Positions 51,911 to 60,156 of a DNA stretch of 64,000 nt are shown here, in pieces; position 1 is the first letter of the stretch, and each line of letters begins with the position of its first letter. The DNA lies in the NCBI GenBank assembly GCA_052400625.1, contig JBQTGH010000011.1; one strand, given 5' to 3'. The notes beneath the pieces were generated by a model. The model was not told where the DNA came from. It saw only the letters and a list, made by a program, of their open reading frames with translations, and searched no databases. Source of the stretch: Thermophagus sp052400625. Its GTDB lineage: Bacteria > Bacteroidota > Bacteroidia > Bacteroidales > Marinilabiliaceae. The position numbers and the translations under genes are program-made.

Positions 51911-52366
51911 TACTGCCACGCAGCCACCTTTTAATGTATCCGGATCATCATCTTCCTGAATGGTTACCTCAACAGAAATGGTGCGGGTTACTTCTGCTGT
52001 AAAGTCCCATTTCGAGGCAAAATCATGGTTTGCATTATCAAACAATTCCTGGTCTAGATATAGGACTCTGAATCTAATTGGAGGCAAATCAGGAACGCCT
52101 TTTACTAGCAGCCGGTATTTTTGTCCTTTAAAGACGGTTTTTCTTAAAATGATGGTTTCTCCCTCTCCCAGAATGGTTGCGTTTAAATTACCGTCGTGAA
52201 TATATGGCGACAATTCAGGTTTGGAAACGGCACGAGCAAAACCGGAGCATTGGGCGTTGGCAATAGACGGAAACAACAAAATGAACCCAATCGCTATGAC
52301 TATTGCGCCCCGACAGATGCGTGGCGATACTTTTTGGCATGGTTTGTAAGTCGTTTTTCCGGACAT
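51887..52366 (-). CDS. Small secreted protein, paralogue of the 19.5-kb protein
   Basis: This 159-residue protein has a basic N-terminus and a signal peptide (AIVIAIGFILLFPSIANAQ, residues 21-39). The mature chain has single Cys residues near the start (QCSGFARAV) and end (GGCVAVLIG). Its motifs YIHDGNLNATIL, FKGQKYRLLV, HDFASKWDFTA and AVLIGID line up in order with GFIHNSQPMKALL, FEGNIYRIVT, HNFSSSWDFEM and AVILIGVK in the protein at 19542-19988. No family name is known to me. It starts two bases after the stop of a lipoprotein gene, so the two form an operon, and its 3' end overlaps uvrA by 24 bases. Confidence 0.75.
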   Translation of the reverse strand: MSGKTTYKPCQKVSPRICRGAIVIAIGFILLFPSIANAQCSGFARAVSKPELSPYIHDGNLNATILGEGETIILRKTVFKGQKYRLLVKGVPDLPPIRFRVLYLDQELFDNANHDFASKWDFTAEVTRTISVEVTIQEDDDPDTLKGGCVAVLIGIDPN

Positions 52367-52368
52367 TT

Positions 52369-53307
52369 TCAGGATACAAAATCGGATCTCATTTCTTCAA
52401 TTTTCTTACATAGAAGCGCAAAATCATTGGGATTAATATCGATTTCGCTGCCGGCGCGGATGATGGTCATTCTGCGTAATGTATCGGTCTCTGCTTCTAT
52501 CGGAGAGGTATTCACAATGGTTACTTTGTTGAATACCTCTTTCAGATCTTCGAATTGAGCTATTAATTTCGCCACATCGGGGTGTGTAGCGTAGGTGTCC
52601 AGCATGCTTAGCAACGTTTCCAGTGAGAGTTTTTGGTAAAGGATGCGTTCTACCAGGTTTTTGTTTTCTTCCACGGAACCATTGGTGAGGGAAGTCGCCA
52701 GATAGAGTCCCTCAATCCATCCACCGGCAAGGACCATCACCGAGACTGCTGCTCTGTTGTTGTCCGAGAGGTAGGCATTAGCATTCATATAAGATTCGGA
52801 AATAATATCCATGACAACTTCCCGGTTGTTCATATTCTCCTCCAGCTTCTTAATGGTTTCCTCATCAACTGCGCCTAAAATGCCTAATTCGTCGGCCAAT
52901 TTTCGAGCAACACCCATATATTCGATGGTGGTTTCAGATTGGTCAAACAGCGTGGCATAACTAAGGTCGGCACTATAAATACCCAGATTTAGGGCCATTT
53001 TATAATTGGTTTGGTATTTCGAAAGGTTTTCCGGTGGGTTCAATAGTGTTACATTAAAATCGGCTCCGGCTTTTTTGATAAGCATGGAGGTTTCTAACGG
53101 AGAGGGCAGAGAATAAAAAATAAGTTTGGATTTTTGGAAACCATCTTCCAGCTGTTTTTGAATGGCAGCTGTTTCAATGATTTCCTTCTCTGAATTATTG
53201 GATTCTTTTTTCTCTTTTCCCGAATGACAAGCAAAGGAGAATATTAAAAGTATCAGTGTTAGTATTCTGCTACTTAACGACCATCTAAATTGGTAATAAT
53301 GCTTCAT
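52369..53307 (-). CDS. Predicted lipoprotein of unknown function
   Basis: The 312-residue protein has a lipobox-like signal (LILLIFSFACHSG, cysteine at residue 27), followed by a Lys/Glu/Ser-rich linker and then a helical domain with no recognised motif (NYKMALNLGIYSADLSYATLFDQSE, MDIISESYMNANAYLSDNNRAAVSVMVLAGGWIEGLYLAT). The linker and lipid anchor suggest it sits in the outer membrane facing the periplasm or the surface. It is read just ahead of the secreted paralogue, two bases apart, so both probably act together. The ATG is the first in a clean frame. Confidence 0.72.
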   Translation of the reverse strand: MKHYYQFRWSLSSRILTLILLIFSFACHSGKEKKESNNSEKEIIETAAIQKQLEDGFQKSKLIFYSLPSPLETSMLIKKAGADFNVTLLNPPENLSKYQTNYKMALNLGIYSADLSYATLFDQSETTIEYMGVARKLADELGILGAVDEETIKKLEENMNNREVVMDIISESYMNANAYLSDNNRAAVSVMVLAGGWIEGLYLATSLTNGSVEENKNLVERILYQKLSLETLLSMLDTYATHPDVAKLIAQFEDLKEVFNKVTIVNTSPIEAETDTLRRMTIIRAGSEIDINPNDFALLCKKIEEMRSDFVS

Positions 53308-53630
53308 GTGTATGAAATTATCTTAATTTGGCATCCGAACATCAGTGATTGCATGCTGTTGTTTAATGGGTCAGTTTAAACAAACGGGATGCATTTTTAT
53401 TCCCTTATATTTCGGACTTTTTTGACAATTATTCCTGTGCCCAATGGGAAGATTTTCTATTGCAGAAGACGATTTCGCCCTAAGCAATTCTTTTATTCCT
53501 TGCGGCAGTCAGGATGTTACAATATAAAACAAATAACTCTGAATTTCAAACCTTAATGGCTCATCAGATGTGTAATGTCCGGAAAATGCCCTAAGATAAC
53601 CTTCTCGGTTGCATGTTCAAAAAAGGAACT
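53308..53630. other. Intergenic, no visible feature
   Basis: These 323 bases lie between two minus-strand genes. I see no gene, repeat or terminator in them. Confidence 0.4.
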
Positions 53631-54617
53631 TCATTCAAAGTTTGAAAAATACTTCATGAATTGTGCGCGTTCATACAAGACAGGATTCTTTATGTTGCCA
53701 TAGTTCATTTTGCCTCTGAAAGCATCAATGGTGTCAAAATTTTTGTCATTCATCCATTTCTCCACAAATTCGATGATTCGGCTAATTACCGATGGGCCGT
53801 TTTTGTATATGGCCGAACAAACCTGAACGGCTTGCGCACCAGCCAATATCTGTTTAATGGCGGCGGACCCGTCGTGGATGCCTGTTGATGCTGCAATGTC
53901 TATATTTTTGATTTTGGAACTGGTGATGGCAACCCATCTCAACGATTGGCGAATGTCGGCAGGCGTGCTAAATACTTCGGCCGATTTGAGTTGTAGGGTA
54001 TTGATGTCTATATCCGGTTCGTAAAAGCGGTTAAAAAGAACTACTCCTTTTATTCCTGAAACGGATATTCGGTTGACGACCCCAACCAGATTGGAAAAAT
54101 AGGGTCCAATTTTCATGGCTACAGGGATGGTTACTACCTTGCTGACGTTTTCAGCGATATGGTAATAAAGCTGTTCGTAGTCGGCCGACTCGCTGTTTTT
54201 ATCCGTATTGATACGAAATACATTCAATTCCAGGGCATCTGCACCGGCATTTTGGATCTCTTGCGCAAAATTAACCCATTCATCGGCTGAAAAACAATTG
54301 ATGCTGGCAATAACGGGAATCTTAACAGCCGCCTTTGCATCCCTGATCAGTTGCAAATAGGCGCTTACGGAATGTTCCCGACTGTACTCCCGAATGTAAT
54401 CCATGGCTTCGGGATAGTCAAAACCATGGCCACTGCTGATCTGGTGATTGATTTCATGATTGATTTGCTCTTCAAACAATGATTTCAATACCACTGCACC
54501 GGCACCTGCTTCCTCCAAGTGTTTTATTTTTTCAATACTATTGGTTAGTCCTGAACTACTGACAATAATCGGGTTTTTTAGTTCCAAGCCCAGATAAGTG
54601 GTCTTTAAATTTGCCAT
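53631..54617 (-). CDS. Dihydroorotate dehydrogenase-like flavoprotein
   Basis: The 328-residue protein is a TIM-barrel FMN protein related to class 1 dihydroorotate dehydrogenases. It opens LKTTYLGLELKNPIIVSSSGLTNS, has GAGAVVLKSLFEEQI, PVIASINCFSADEWVNFA, and PVAMKIGPYFSN with the FMN-contacting lysine, and ends with DIAASTGIHDGSAAIKQILAGAQAVQVCSAI, which holds the phosphate-binding loop. At the position of the substrate motif N-x-N-C-P-N it reads ALELNVFRINTD, with no NCPN. So it may not oxidise dihydroorotate. In other phyla such proteins accompany redox enzymes, but no partner is next to it here. Confidence 0.85.
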   Translation of the reverse strand: MANLKTTYLGLELKNPIIVSSSGLTNSIEKIKHLEEAGAGAVVLKSLFEEQINHEINHQISSGHGFDYPEAMDYIREYSREHSVSAYLQLIRDAKAAVKIPVIASINCFSADEWVNFAQEIQNAGADALELNVFRINTDKNSESADYEQLYYHIAENVSKVVTIPVAMKIGPYFSNLVGVVNRISVSGIKGVVLFNRFYEPDIDINTLQLKSAEVFSTPADIRQSLRWVAITSSKIKNIDIAASTGIHDGSAAIKQILAGAQAVQVCSAIYKNGPSVISRIIEFVEKWMNDKNFDTIDAFRGKMNYGNIKNPVLYERAQFMKYFSNFE

Positions 54618-54780
54618 GGAATTAATGTTATTTATTTTATGAATAATCGTTTTATCTTTATGTCGTTATATTCTTTTATCAACCGTTTTCCTCGCACTGA
54701 GGCAGGGGAATAGGTCATAAATTATGTGTCAATTGGAACAGCGGTTTTTTGCCCAATTACCCATTTTGAGGGTGGTTGCC

Positions 54781-54801
54781 GGAAACCGTTGTAATGCTTC
54801 C
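54781..54801 (-). repeat. Shortened single copy of the 41-bp minisatellite motif
   Basis: On the minus strand this reads GGAAGCATTACAACGGTTTC plus one C. It matches the two conserved arms of the 41-bp unit, GGAAGCCATTACAACG and GGTTTCC, with the middle CTGCATGAA missing. It lies in the gap between two minus-strand genes. Confidence 0.5.
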
Positions 54802-54864
54802 ATTCTGTTTTTGTTGAGAAACAAATATAATTAAAAGCTTGGAAGTTTCAATGCTGAGAGCCAT

Positions 54865-55539
54865 TTAGTGATAATTCCGTTGGCCAAAAATGGCGCTTCC
54901 AATTCTTACCATATTACTTCCTTCTTCTACCGCAATTCGGTAATCGCCGGACATTCCCATACTTAAAATGCTGAACTGATCATTTTCCTTGAAATATCCA
55001 TTTTTTAATTTGTCGAACAGCCTTTTCAAGGCGCGAAATTCGGACCGTACTTTTTCCCTGTCATCGGTGTTGGTTGCCATTCCCATAAGGCCCCGAATGG
55101 AGATGTTTTTAAGGTCTTTCAACGTGTTGCCATCAACGATATCAAGAAGCTCTTCTTTTCCCAGTCCGTATTTGGTTTCTTCTTTGGCAATGTGAATTTG
55201 TAACAGGCAGGGAATGATGCGGTTGTTTTTTTGTCCCTCCTTATTGATTGTTTTCAACAGTTTGATGCTGTCTACTCCATGTATGAGGGAAACAAAAGGA
55301 GCAATATATTTGACTTTATTACGCTGAAGATGACCAATCATATGCCAGGATATATCTTTAGGCAGCTGATCGAATTTCCGGGTCATCTCCTGCACTTTGT
55401 TTTCACCAAATATGCGATGGCCGGCGTCGTATGCTTCCAAGATCATTTCCGAGGGTTTGGTCTTGGAAACCGCAACTAATGCGACATGCGGTGGTAATTC
55501 TTCTTTAAATTTTGTCAGGTTTTGACGCACTGAAGACAT
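54865..55539 (-). CDS. YggS family pyridoxal phosphate homeostasis protein
   Basis: This 224-residue single-domain TIM-barrel binds PLP and helps control vitamin B6 and amino-acid pools; no enzyme activity is established for the family. The PLP lysine lies in VALVAVSKTKP near residue 26, followed by FGENKVQEMTRKF, WHMIGHLQRNKVKYI, IHGVDSIKLL, IHIAKEETKYGL, RGLMGMATNTDD and the C-terminal LSMGMSGDYRIAVEEGSNMVRIGSAIFG that binds the phosphate. Length matches bacterial homologues (about 225-235). It has its own -7 box and follows the DUF1015 gene by about 215 bases. Confidence 0.95.
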   Translation of the reverse strand: MSSVRQNLTKFKEELPPHVALVAVSKTKPSEMILEAYDAGHRIFGENKVQEMTRKFDQLPKDISWHMIGHLQRNKVKYIAPFVSLIHGVDSIKLLKTINKEGQKNNRIIPCLLQIHIAKEETKYGLGKEELLDIVDGNTLKDLKNISIRGLMGMATNTDDREKVRSEFRALKRLFDKLKNGYFKENDQFSILSMGMSGDYRIAVEEGSNMVRIGSAIFGQRNYH

Positions 55540-55627
55540 GTTTGTTGTGTTAGAAGTTAACCAATGTCAAACCGGCGATTCAATATTTATAAAAGTGAAG
55601 CAAGAATTGCCGATCATTGCAATGGCA

Positions 55628-55635
55628 CAAATTTA
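55628..55635 (-). promoter_or_regulatory. Putative -7 box for the YggS-like gene
   Basis: On the minus strand this is TAAATTTG, an exact TAnnTTTG match about 90 bases before the ATG at 55539. A -33 partner is not obvious. Confidence 0.45.
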
Positions 55636-55753
55636 CGAAAAATATTGTTCGTGCTATCGTCTAATCTACGGTATGGACCAACTATGGCTTTAATTGCATT
55701 GAGGCAAAAAGTGTTTTTTCAAATGTCGGTCAATTTTTGCTTCCATAACCTGA

Positions 55754-57004
55754 TCACAGTTCGTGAATGACCAATCCTGATCGCAATTTTGGTTCAAACC
55801 AGGTGGTTTTGGGCGGCATAATATTTCCTGTATCTGCAATATTAATTAGTTGTTGCATGGATACCGGATAGAGGGCAAAGGCCACTTTCATCTCGCCCGA
55901 ATCAACTCTGTCTTGAAGCTCTTTTAAGCCCCGTATTCCGCCTACGAAGTCGATTCGTTTGGAAGTTCTCAGGTCTTTTATCCCCAAGATGTTGTCAAGA
56001 ACATGATGCGACAAAATACTCACGTCCAGAACACCAATAGGGTCCTGATCATCAAAGGTACCCTCCTTTGCCTTCAGTTTGTACCATTTACCATCAAGAT
56101 ACATGCTGAATTCATGCAGCTGGGTAGGTTTATATACCTGTGATCCCGTTTCCGACACGTCAAAAACCTTGGTGAGCTCTTCCAAGAAGGCCTTTTCCGA
56201 CAGCCCGTTCAGGTCCTTTACGACTCTGTTGTAGTCAATTATCTGAAGTTGGTTGTCGGGGAAATGGACGGCCATGAAGAAATTATATTCTTCATTTCCG
56301 GTATGATGGGGATTGTTGGCTTTTTTTTCTATGCCGACACGTGCAGCGGCAGCCGTGCGGTGATGACCGTCGGCCACATAGGTGCAGGGAACTTTGGTGG
56401 CAAACAGTTTCTCAAGCTTTTGGTTGGTCTCGGCATCGCGGACCACCCAGAAATGGTGACCAAAACCATCTTCTTCGGAAGTGAAATCATATTCCGGTTT
56501 CTGGTTCTCAACGATGTTTTCAACGATTGCATCGATTTCCGGCACAGCTTTATAACTGAAAAATACCGGCTCCAGATTGGCATTGTTGGTGCGAATGTGT
56601 ACCATGCGGTCTTCTTCCTTGTCGGGGCGGGTCAGCTCATGTTTTTTGATAATGCCATCTTCATAATCGGAACAGGCAGCACAGCCTACAATCCCGTATT
56701 GGGTATGGCCATTCATCGTCTGGGCATAGATATAATAGCGGGGTTCTTCATCCTGCACCAACCAACCCTCTTGCTTAAATTTGCGGTAGTTCTGCGCCGA
56801 TTTTTGATATACCGTTTCGGAATGGATATCCACATCGGGAGGACAGTCAATTTCTGCGCGGGTAATATGCAATAAAGAATGCTCTTTTCCTTTGGCCATT
56901 TCGGAAGCTTCTCGCCGATTCATGACATCATAGGGAAGACAGGAAAGTTCGGCCGCAATTGCTTTGGGGGGACGAAGACCCTTGAACGGTTTTACAATGG
57001 TCAT
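55754..57004 (-). CDS. DUF1015 family protein
   Basis: This 416-residue protein belongs to DUF1015, whose members often sit in the serine operon but lack an agreed function. It opens with IVKPFKGLRPPKAIAAELSC, then has LPYDVMNRREASEMAKG, a central domain with KKHELTRPDKEEDRMVHIRTN near residue 118, and VADGHHRTAAAARVG near 213, in which the DGHHR motif resembles a ligand-binding or catalytic centre. No membrane segment is present. It starts 11 bases after serA, on the same strand, so serC-serA-DUF1015 form one transcription unit. A role in controlling serine flux is a guess from context. Confidence 0.9.
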   Translation of the reverse strand: MTIVKPFKGLRPPKAIAAELSCLPYDVMNRREASEMAKGKEHSLLHITRAEIDCPPDVDIHSETVYQKSAQNYRKFKQEGWLVQDEEPRYYIYAQTMNGHTQYGIVGCAACSDYEDGIIKKHELTRPDKEEDRMVHIRTNNANLEPVFFSYKAVPEIDAIVENIVENQKPEYDFTSEEDGFGHHFWVVRDAETNQKLEKLFATKVPCTYVADGHHRTAAAARVGIEKKANNPHHTGNEEYNFFMAVHFPDNQLQIIDYNRVVKDLNGLSEKAFLEELTKVFDVSETGSQVYKPTQLHEFSMYLDGKWYKLKAKEGTFDDQDPIGVLDVSILSHHVLDNILGIKDLRTSKRIDFVGGIRGLKELQDRVDSGEMKVAFALYPVSMQQLINIADTGNIMPPKTTWFEPKLRSGLVIHEL

Positions 57005-57015
57005 ATGGATAAGTT

Positions 57016-57939
57016 TTATTTGTTAAGTCTGAACGTTTCGTCTCCGTTCTTAAAGTACTTAATAATTTGCGTGGCAGCAGCTACCCCTGCGTTGATGTTG
57101 GCTTCTGCGGTTTGAGCGCCCATTTTTTTAGGGGTAAAGAAGCAGCGATTGCTGAATTTTTCTTCAAAGACAGACCTGATATCGGGTGCGATGTCTGAAA
57201 TATAGGCCAAGTCGTCCCGTTTCTCCATGAGTTGTGCCAGACTCTCTTCATCTATAACTTCCTTGCGGGCAGTATTCACCAAAACAGCACCCTTTGGCAT
57301 TTGTTCCAGCAGAGTGGCGTTGATCGATTTTTTGGTTTGATCATTGGCCGGAATATGCAATGATACATATTGACAAGTACGGTATAATTCTTCGACGGAA
57401 GTCACGGGGGTAATGCCATCCGCCTTAATTTTTTCGGCCGACACAAAGGGATCGAAAGCATAGACTTCCATACCAAACCCTTTAGCAATTTTAGCGACAT
57501 ACATTCCCACATTTCCATAAGCATGGATACCCAATTTTTTTCCGCGCAGTTCGGTTCCTGCGGTACCATTGAATTTGTTCCGGGCCTGGAAAATCATCAT
57601 GCCAAAGGCCAATTCGGCAACAGCATTGGAATTTTGTCCGGGGGTGTTCATGGCGACAACGCCTTTGGCGCTGCAGGCGGCCAAATCAAGATTGTCATAT
57701 CCGGCGCCGGCACGTACTACTATTTTGAGCTCTTTGGCAGCTTCAACCACTTCTGCGGTTACCTTGTCCGAACGAACGATAAGGGCGTCCACATCGGCTA
57801 CGGCCGTTTTTAATTCTTCCGTTGAGTTGTATTTTTCCAATAGTCTAAGTTCAAAGCCTTCACGGTCGGTGATTTCTTTTATTTTATTTATGGCCGCCGG
57901 GGCAAATGGCTTTTGTGTGGCAATAAGTATTTTCTTCAT
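57016..57939 (-). CDS. serA: D-3-phosphoglycerate dehydrogenase (short type, no ACT domain)
   Basis: SerA oxidises 3-phosphoglycerate to phosphohydroxypyruvate with NAD+, the first step of serine synthesis. The 307-residue protein has VRAGAGYDNLDLAACSAKGV, NTPGQNSNAVAELAFGMM, the nucleotide loop GIHAYGNVGMYVAKIAKGFG near residue 143, and VNTARKEVIDEESL with the catalytic Arg. It lacks the regulatory ACT domain and the catalytic His: the usual TPHxG segment reads FFTPKKMGAQTAEAN, with lysine at about residue 271. Bacteroidales and Entamoeba enzymes are, to my knowledge, of this lysine type. It lies between serC (168 bases upstream) and the DUF1015 gene. Confidence 0.93.
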   Translation of the reverse strand: MKKILIATQKPFAPAAINKIKEITDREGFELRLLEKYNSTEELKTAVADVDALIVRSDKVTAEVVEAAKELKIVVRAGAGYDNLDLAACSAKGVVAMNTPGQNSNAVAELAFGMMIFQARNKFNGTAGTELRGKKLGIHAYGNVGMYVAKIAKGFGMEVYAFDPFVSAEKIKADGITPVTSVEELYRTCQYVSLHIPANDQTKKSINATLLEQMPKGAVLVNTARKEVIDEESLAQLMEKRDDLAYISDIAPDIRSVFEEKFSNRCFFTPKKMGAQTAEANINAGVAAATQIIKYFKNGDETFRLNK

Positions 57940-58034
57940 TCCTAAATGGTTTAGTTAATTCAATAGGATATGCCTATTTTCCGGGTTAAAATCTCCGCGT
58001 ATTTACGTTTGATTGTTCCAAGTCAGGGATTAAA

Positions 58035-58079
58035 CTTCCTTGCCTTATTTTTCACGTTGGAAAAATGAAGACAAGGAAG
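58035..58079 (-). promoter_or_regulatory. Two-part hairpin between serC and serA
   Basis: CTTCCTTG (58035-58042) pairs perfectly with CAAGGAAG (58072-58079), and inside it ATTTTTC (58047-58053) pairs perfectly with GAAAAAT (58060-58066). It lies in the 168-base gap between serC and serA. On the minus-strand RNA it could be an attenuator, a partial terminator or an RNA-processing site, and could set the ratio of the two enzymes. Confidence 0.6.
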
Positions 58080-58107
58080 ATTTATCATTCTATTCGGTGC
58101 GTGACAG

Positions 58108-59178
58108 TTAATGTTTTTTCTCAAATTCTTGCATGGTTTCAACCAAGGCTTTAACGCTCTCTATAGGCAGTGCATTATAGGTCGATGCTCTGAACCCACC
58201 CACACTTCTGTGGCCTTTGATGCCGATCATGCCACGTTGCGTGGCGAAGTCCAGAAACTCTTTTTCCAAGGCAGCATATTCCTCATTCATGACAAAGCAT
58301 ATATTCATTAGAGATCGATCTTCTGCATTGGTCACCGTTGCTTTGAACAGTTTATTGCGATCAATTTCATCGTAAAGCAATGCCGCTTTTTCAAGGTTGC
58401 GTTTTTGCATGGCAGCTACCCCCCCTTGCTGTTTCAGCCATTTTAAGGTTTGAAGAGCTGCAAATACAGGCAATACCGGCGGCGTGTTGAACATGGATCC
58501 TTTTTCCACATGGGTGCGATAGTCCAGCATGGTAGGAATGGCACGGTCTACTTTCCCCAGAATATCCGTCTTAACAATTACAAAGGCAACACCGGCCGGT
58601 GCCAGATTTTTCTGTGCGCCTCCATAAATTAAGGCATATTTGGAAACATCTACCGGGCGGGAAAAAATATCGGACGACATATCTGCCACCAAAGGAACCT
58701 TAACATTCAGGTCTTCTTTGATTTCGGTTCCGTAAATGGTGTTGTTGGTAGTAATGTGAAGATAATCGGCATCTTCCGGAACCTCATAACCTTTAGGAAT
58801 GTAGTTGTAGTTGGCATCCTTGGATGAAGCCACTTCCACAACTTCGCCAAATAGTTTGGCTTCTTTTTGCGCCTTAGCGGCCCAAGATCCGGTGTTGAGA
58901 TATGCGGCTTTCTTGTTTAACAGGTTGTATGGTACCATACAGAATTGAGTGCTGGCACCACCACCCAAAAATAGAACTTCGTAACCTTGAGGGATGTCCA
59001 GAATCTCTTTGAAAAGAGCCTGCGCCTCATCCATGACAGCCACAAATTCTTTTCCTCGGTGAGAAACTTCCATGACCGACAGGCCGCTCCCTGCAAAATT
59101 GAGTACAGCTTCGGCTGTGTTTTTGATGGTATACTCAGGCAATATGGATGGCCCTGCGTAAAAGTTGTGTTTCTTCAT
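58108..59178 (-). CDS. serC: Phosphoserine aminotransferase
   Basis: SerC transfers an amino group from glutamate to phosphohydroxypyruvate to give phosphoserine. The 356-residue class V aminotransferase has HNFYAGPSILPEYTI, GLSVMEVSHRGKEF, VLFLGGGASTQF (phosphate contacts), NNTIYGTE, ADMSSDIFSRPVDVSKY and YGGAQKNLAPAG, whose lysine (about residue 195) forms the Schiff base with PLP. RSVGGFRASTYNA near the C-terminus binds substrate. Length is normal. It heads the operon serC-serA-DUF1015. Confidence 0.97.
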   Translation of the reverse strand: MKKHNFYAGPSILPEYTIKNTAEAVLNFAGSGLSVMEVSHRGKEFVAVMDEAQALFKEILDIPQGYEVLFLGGGASTQFCMVPYNLLNKKAAYLNTGSWAAKAQKEAKLFGEVVEVASSKDANYNYIPKGYEVPEDADYLHITTNNTIYGTEIKEDLNVKVPLVADMSSDIFSRPVDVSKYALIYGGAQKNLAPAGVAFVIVKTDILGKVDRAIPTMLDYRTHVEKGSMFNTPPVLPVFAALQTLKWLKQQGGVAAMQKRNLEKAALLYDEIDRNKLFKATVTNAEDRSLMNICFVMNEEYAALEKEFLDFATQRGMIGIKGHRSVGGFRASTYNALPIESVKALVETMQEFEKKH

Positions 59179-59473
59179 TCCCTGATAATTTAAATAATGA
59201 TATAAATCCGTTAATTATTGTTTCTTTTGAGTTTAAAAAAGTAAGCTGTAGATGGTGATATAATAAAAATTAAAAGCTTCATCGTTAATCAAATGCATAA
59301 AATTTTGCTGTGGATGAATAATATCTGAAAACCTAAAGTTGCAAAAATGCAAACTTTTGAAATATGATTTTGATCAGCCCAAAGTTAGTGAAATATGGGG
59401 TTTGATGTGGCTCTTTTGCTGATTTTTTTCATTAATCAGGATAGCGGCAGGACAGAGGACAGAGGTCTGAATT

Positions 59474-59510
59474 CACTAGGCCACTAGGCGGTTAGGCCAA
59501 TAGGCTATCA
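59474..59510 (+). repeat. Short octamer array in the CCAATAGG orientation
   Basis: Four to five units run head to tail in 8-base steps: ACTAGG (preceded by C), CCACTAGG, CGGTTAGG, CCAATAGG, then a partial CTATCAG. The consensus is the reverse complement of the larger array about 250 bases downstream. Confidence 0.75.
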
Positions 59511-59760
59511 GACAAGGAGTCCGAAGAACTCCCATGTTTATAGCTTAGATGGGACAATAAAACCAACGACGACGAAGGTGTCGAATAATCATTGTTCATA
59601 AAAAGTAGGGATAAATGATAATAATGAAAATAATGGTGAAACGGTGGAAAGGCGGAATGGTGGACGGGTAGCCCCAACTTGACAGCCGAACGTTAAATCA
59701 GAAATAATAAAAGGATATAGATAGAAATAAAATAGATATAAATTGTTTAGTGCAATATCA

Positions 59761-59920
59761 GCCTAACATCCTATCGACCTATTGGCCTATTAGCCTATTA
59801 GCCTATTGGCCTAATAACCTAATAACCTATTGGCCTAACGGCCTATTAGCCTATTGGCCTAATAACCTAATAACCTATCGGCCTAACGGCCTATTAGCCT
59901 AATAACCTAACGGCCTAATA
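59761..59920 (-). repeat. Octamer array of about 20 units in the CCTATTGG orientation
   Basis: One leading base, 19 complete octamers and seven bases fill exactly 160 bases without any slip in register. The units are variants of CCTATTGG: CCTATTAG, CCTAATAA, CCTAACGG and CCTATCGG, with a larger pattern in which CCTATTGG, CCTAATAA, CCTAATAA recur in that order. Such perfect phasing with limited base change points to tandem expansion of one 8-bp unit. Confidence 0.95.
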
Positions 59921-59934
59921 CTCCCCCCCCCTTA

Positions 59935-60153
59935 TTACCGTTGGAAGGGATTGTCTTCAAAATTATTCTGCTTTAAAGTATTTTCTTCAGAAGAGGAACC
60001 ATCGGTAGAAGAAGATTCACTGGATGTTTTGAACATGTCATCACCCGGCTGGGGAAATGGTTTATCGGAATCCGCCTGCAATGCGATGACTCGATCCAGT
60101 TTAATTTGTTGAATGTCAGGAGAATTGTATGTCTTTTTGCGCTTTATTTTCAT
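59935..60153 (-). CDS. Small hydrophilic protein downstream of the T9SS-type gene
   Basis: This 72-residue protein has no recognised domain. It begins MKIKRKKTYNSPDIQQIKLD, a Lys-rich start followed by a short predicted helix, and ends in a Ser/Glu/Asp-rich tail (FKTSSESSSTDGSSSEENTL, then NPFQR). There is no signal peptide. Short KK-Y-x-x-P-x-I-type proteins of this sort occur in many Bacteroidota, often next to secreted-protein genes, but I know of no assigned role. The ATG at 60153 is preferred over a TTG three codons upstream. It follows the T9SS gene by about 20 bases, separated by an 8-bp hairpin, and its stop lies next to the C9 run. Confidence 0.62.
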   Translation of the reverse strand: MKIKRKKTYNSPDIQQIKLDRVIALQADSDKPFPQPGDDMFKTSSESSSTDGSSSEENTLKQNNFEDNPFQR

Positions 60154-60156
60154 TCT

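Larger units (their letters stand above)
59179..59934. other. Long intergenic region carrying octamer repeat arrays
   Basis: This 756-base region contains a near-palindrome AAAGTTGCA/TGCAAACTTT at 59335-59358 and two octamer repeat arrays that face each other (59474-59510 and 59761-59920), then a run of nine C residues at 59923-59931. A reading frame crossing part of the first array is not credible as a gene. Confidence 0.7.

Noticed and set aside
55564..55770. 68-residue plus-strand frame upstream of the YggS-like gene
   Set aside because: Covers the divergent-strand promoter box and overlaps the end of the DUF1015 gene; no motif.
59492..59677. Small minus-strand reading frame
   Set aside because: It begins within the octamer array region, is low-complexity and shows no family resemblance.
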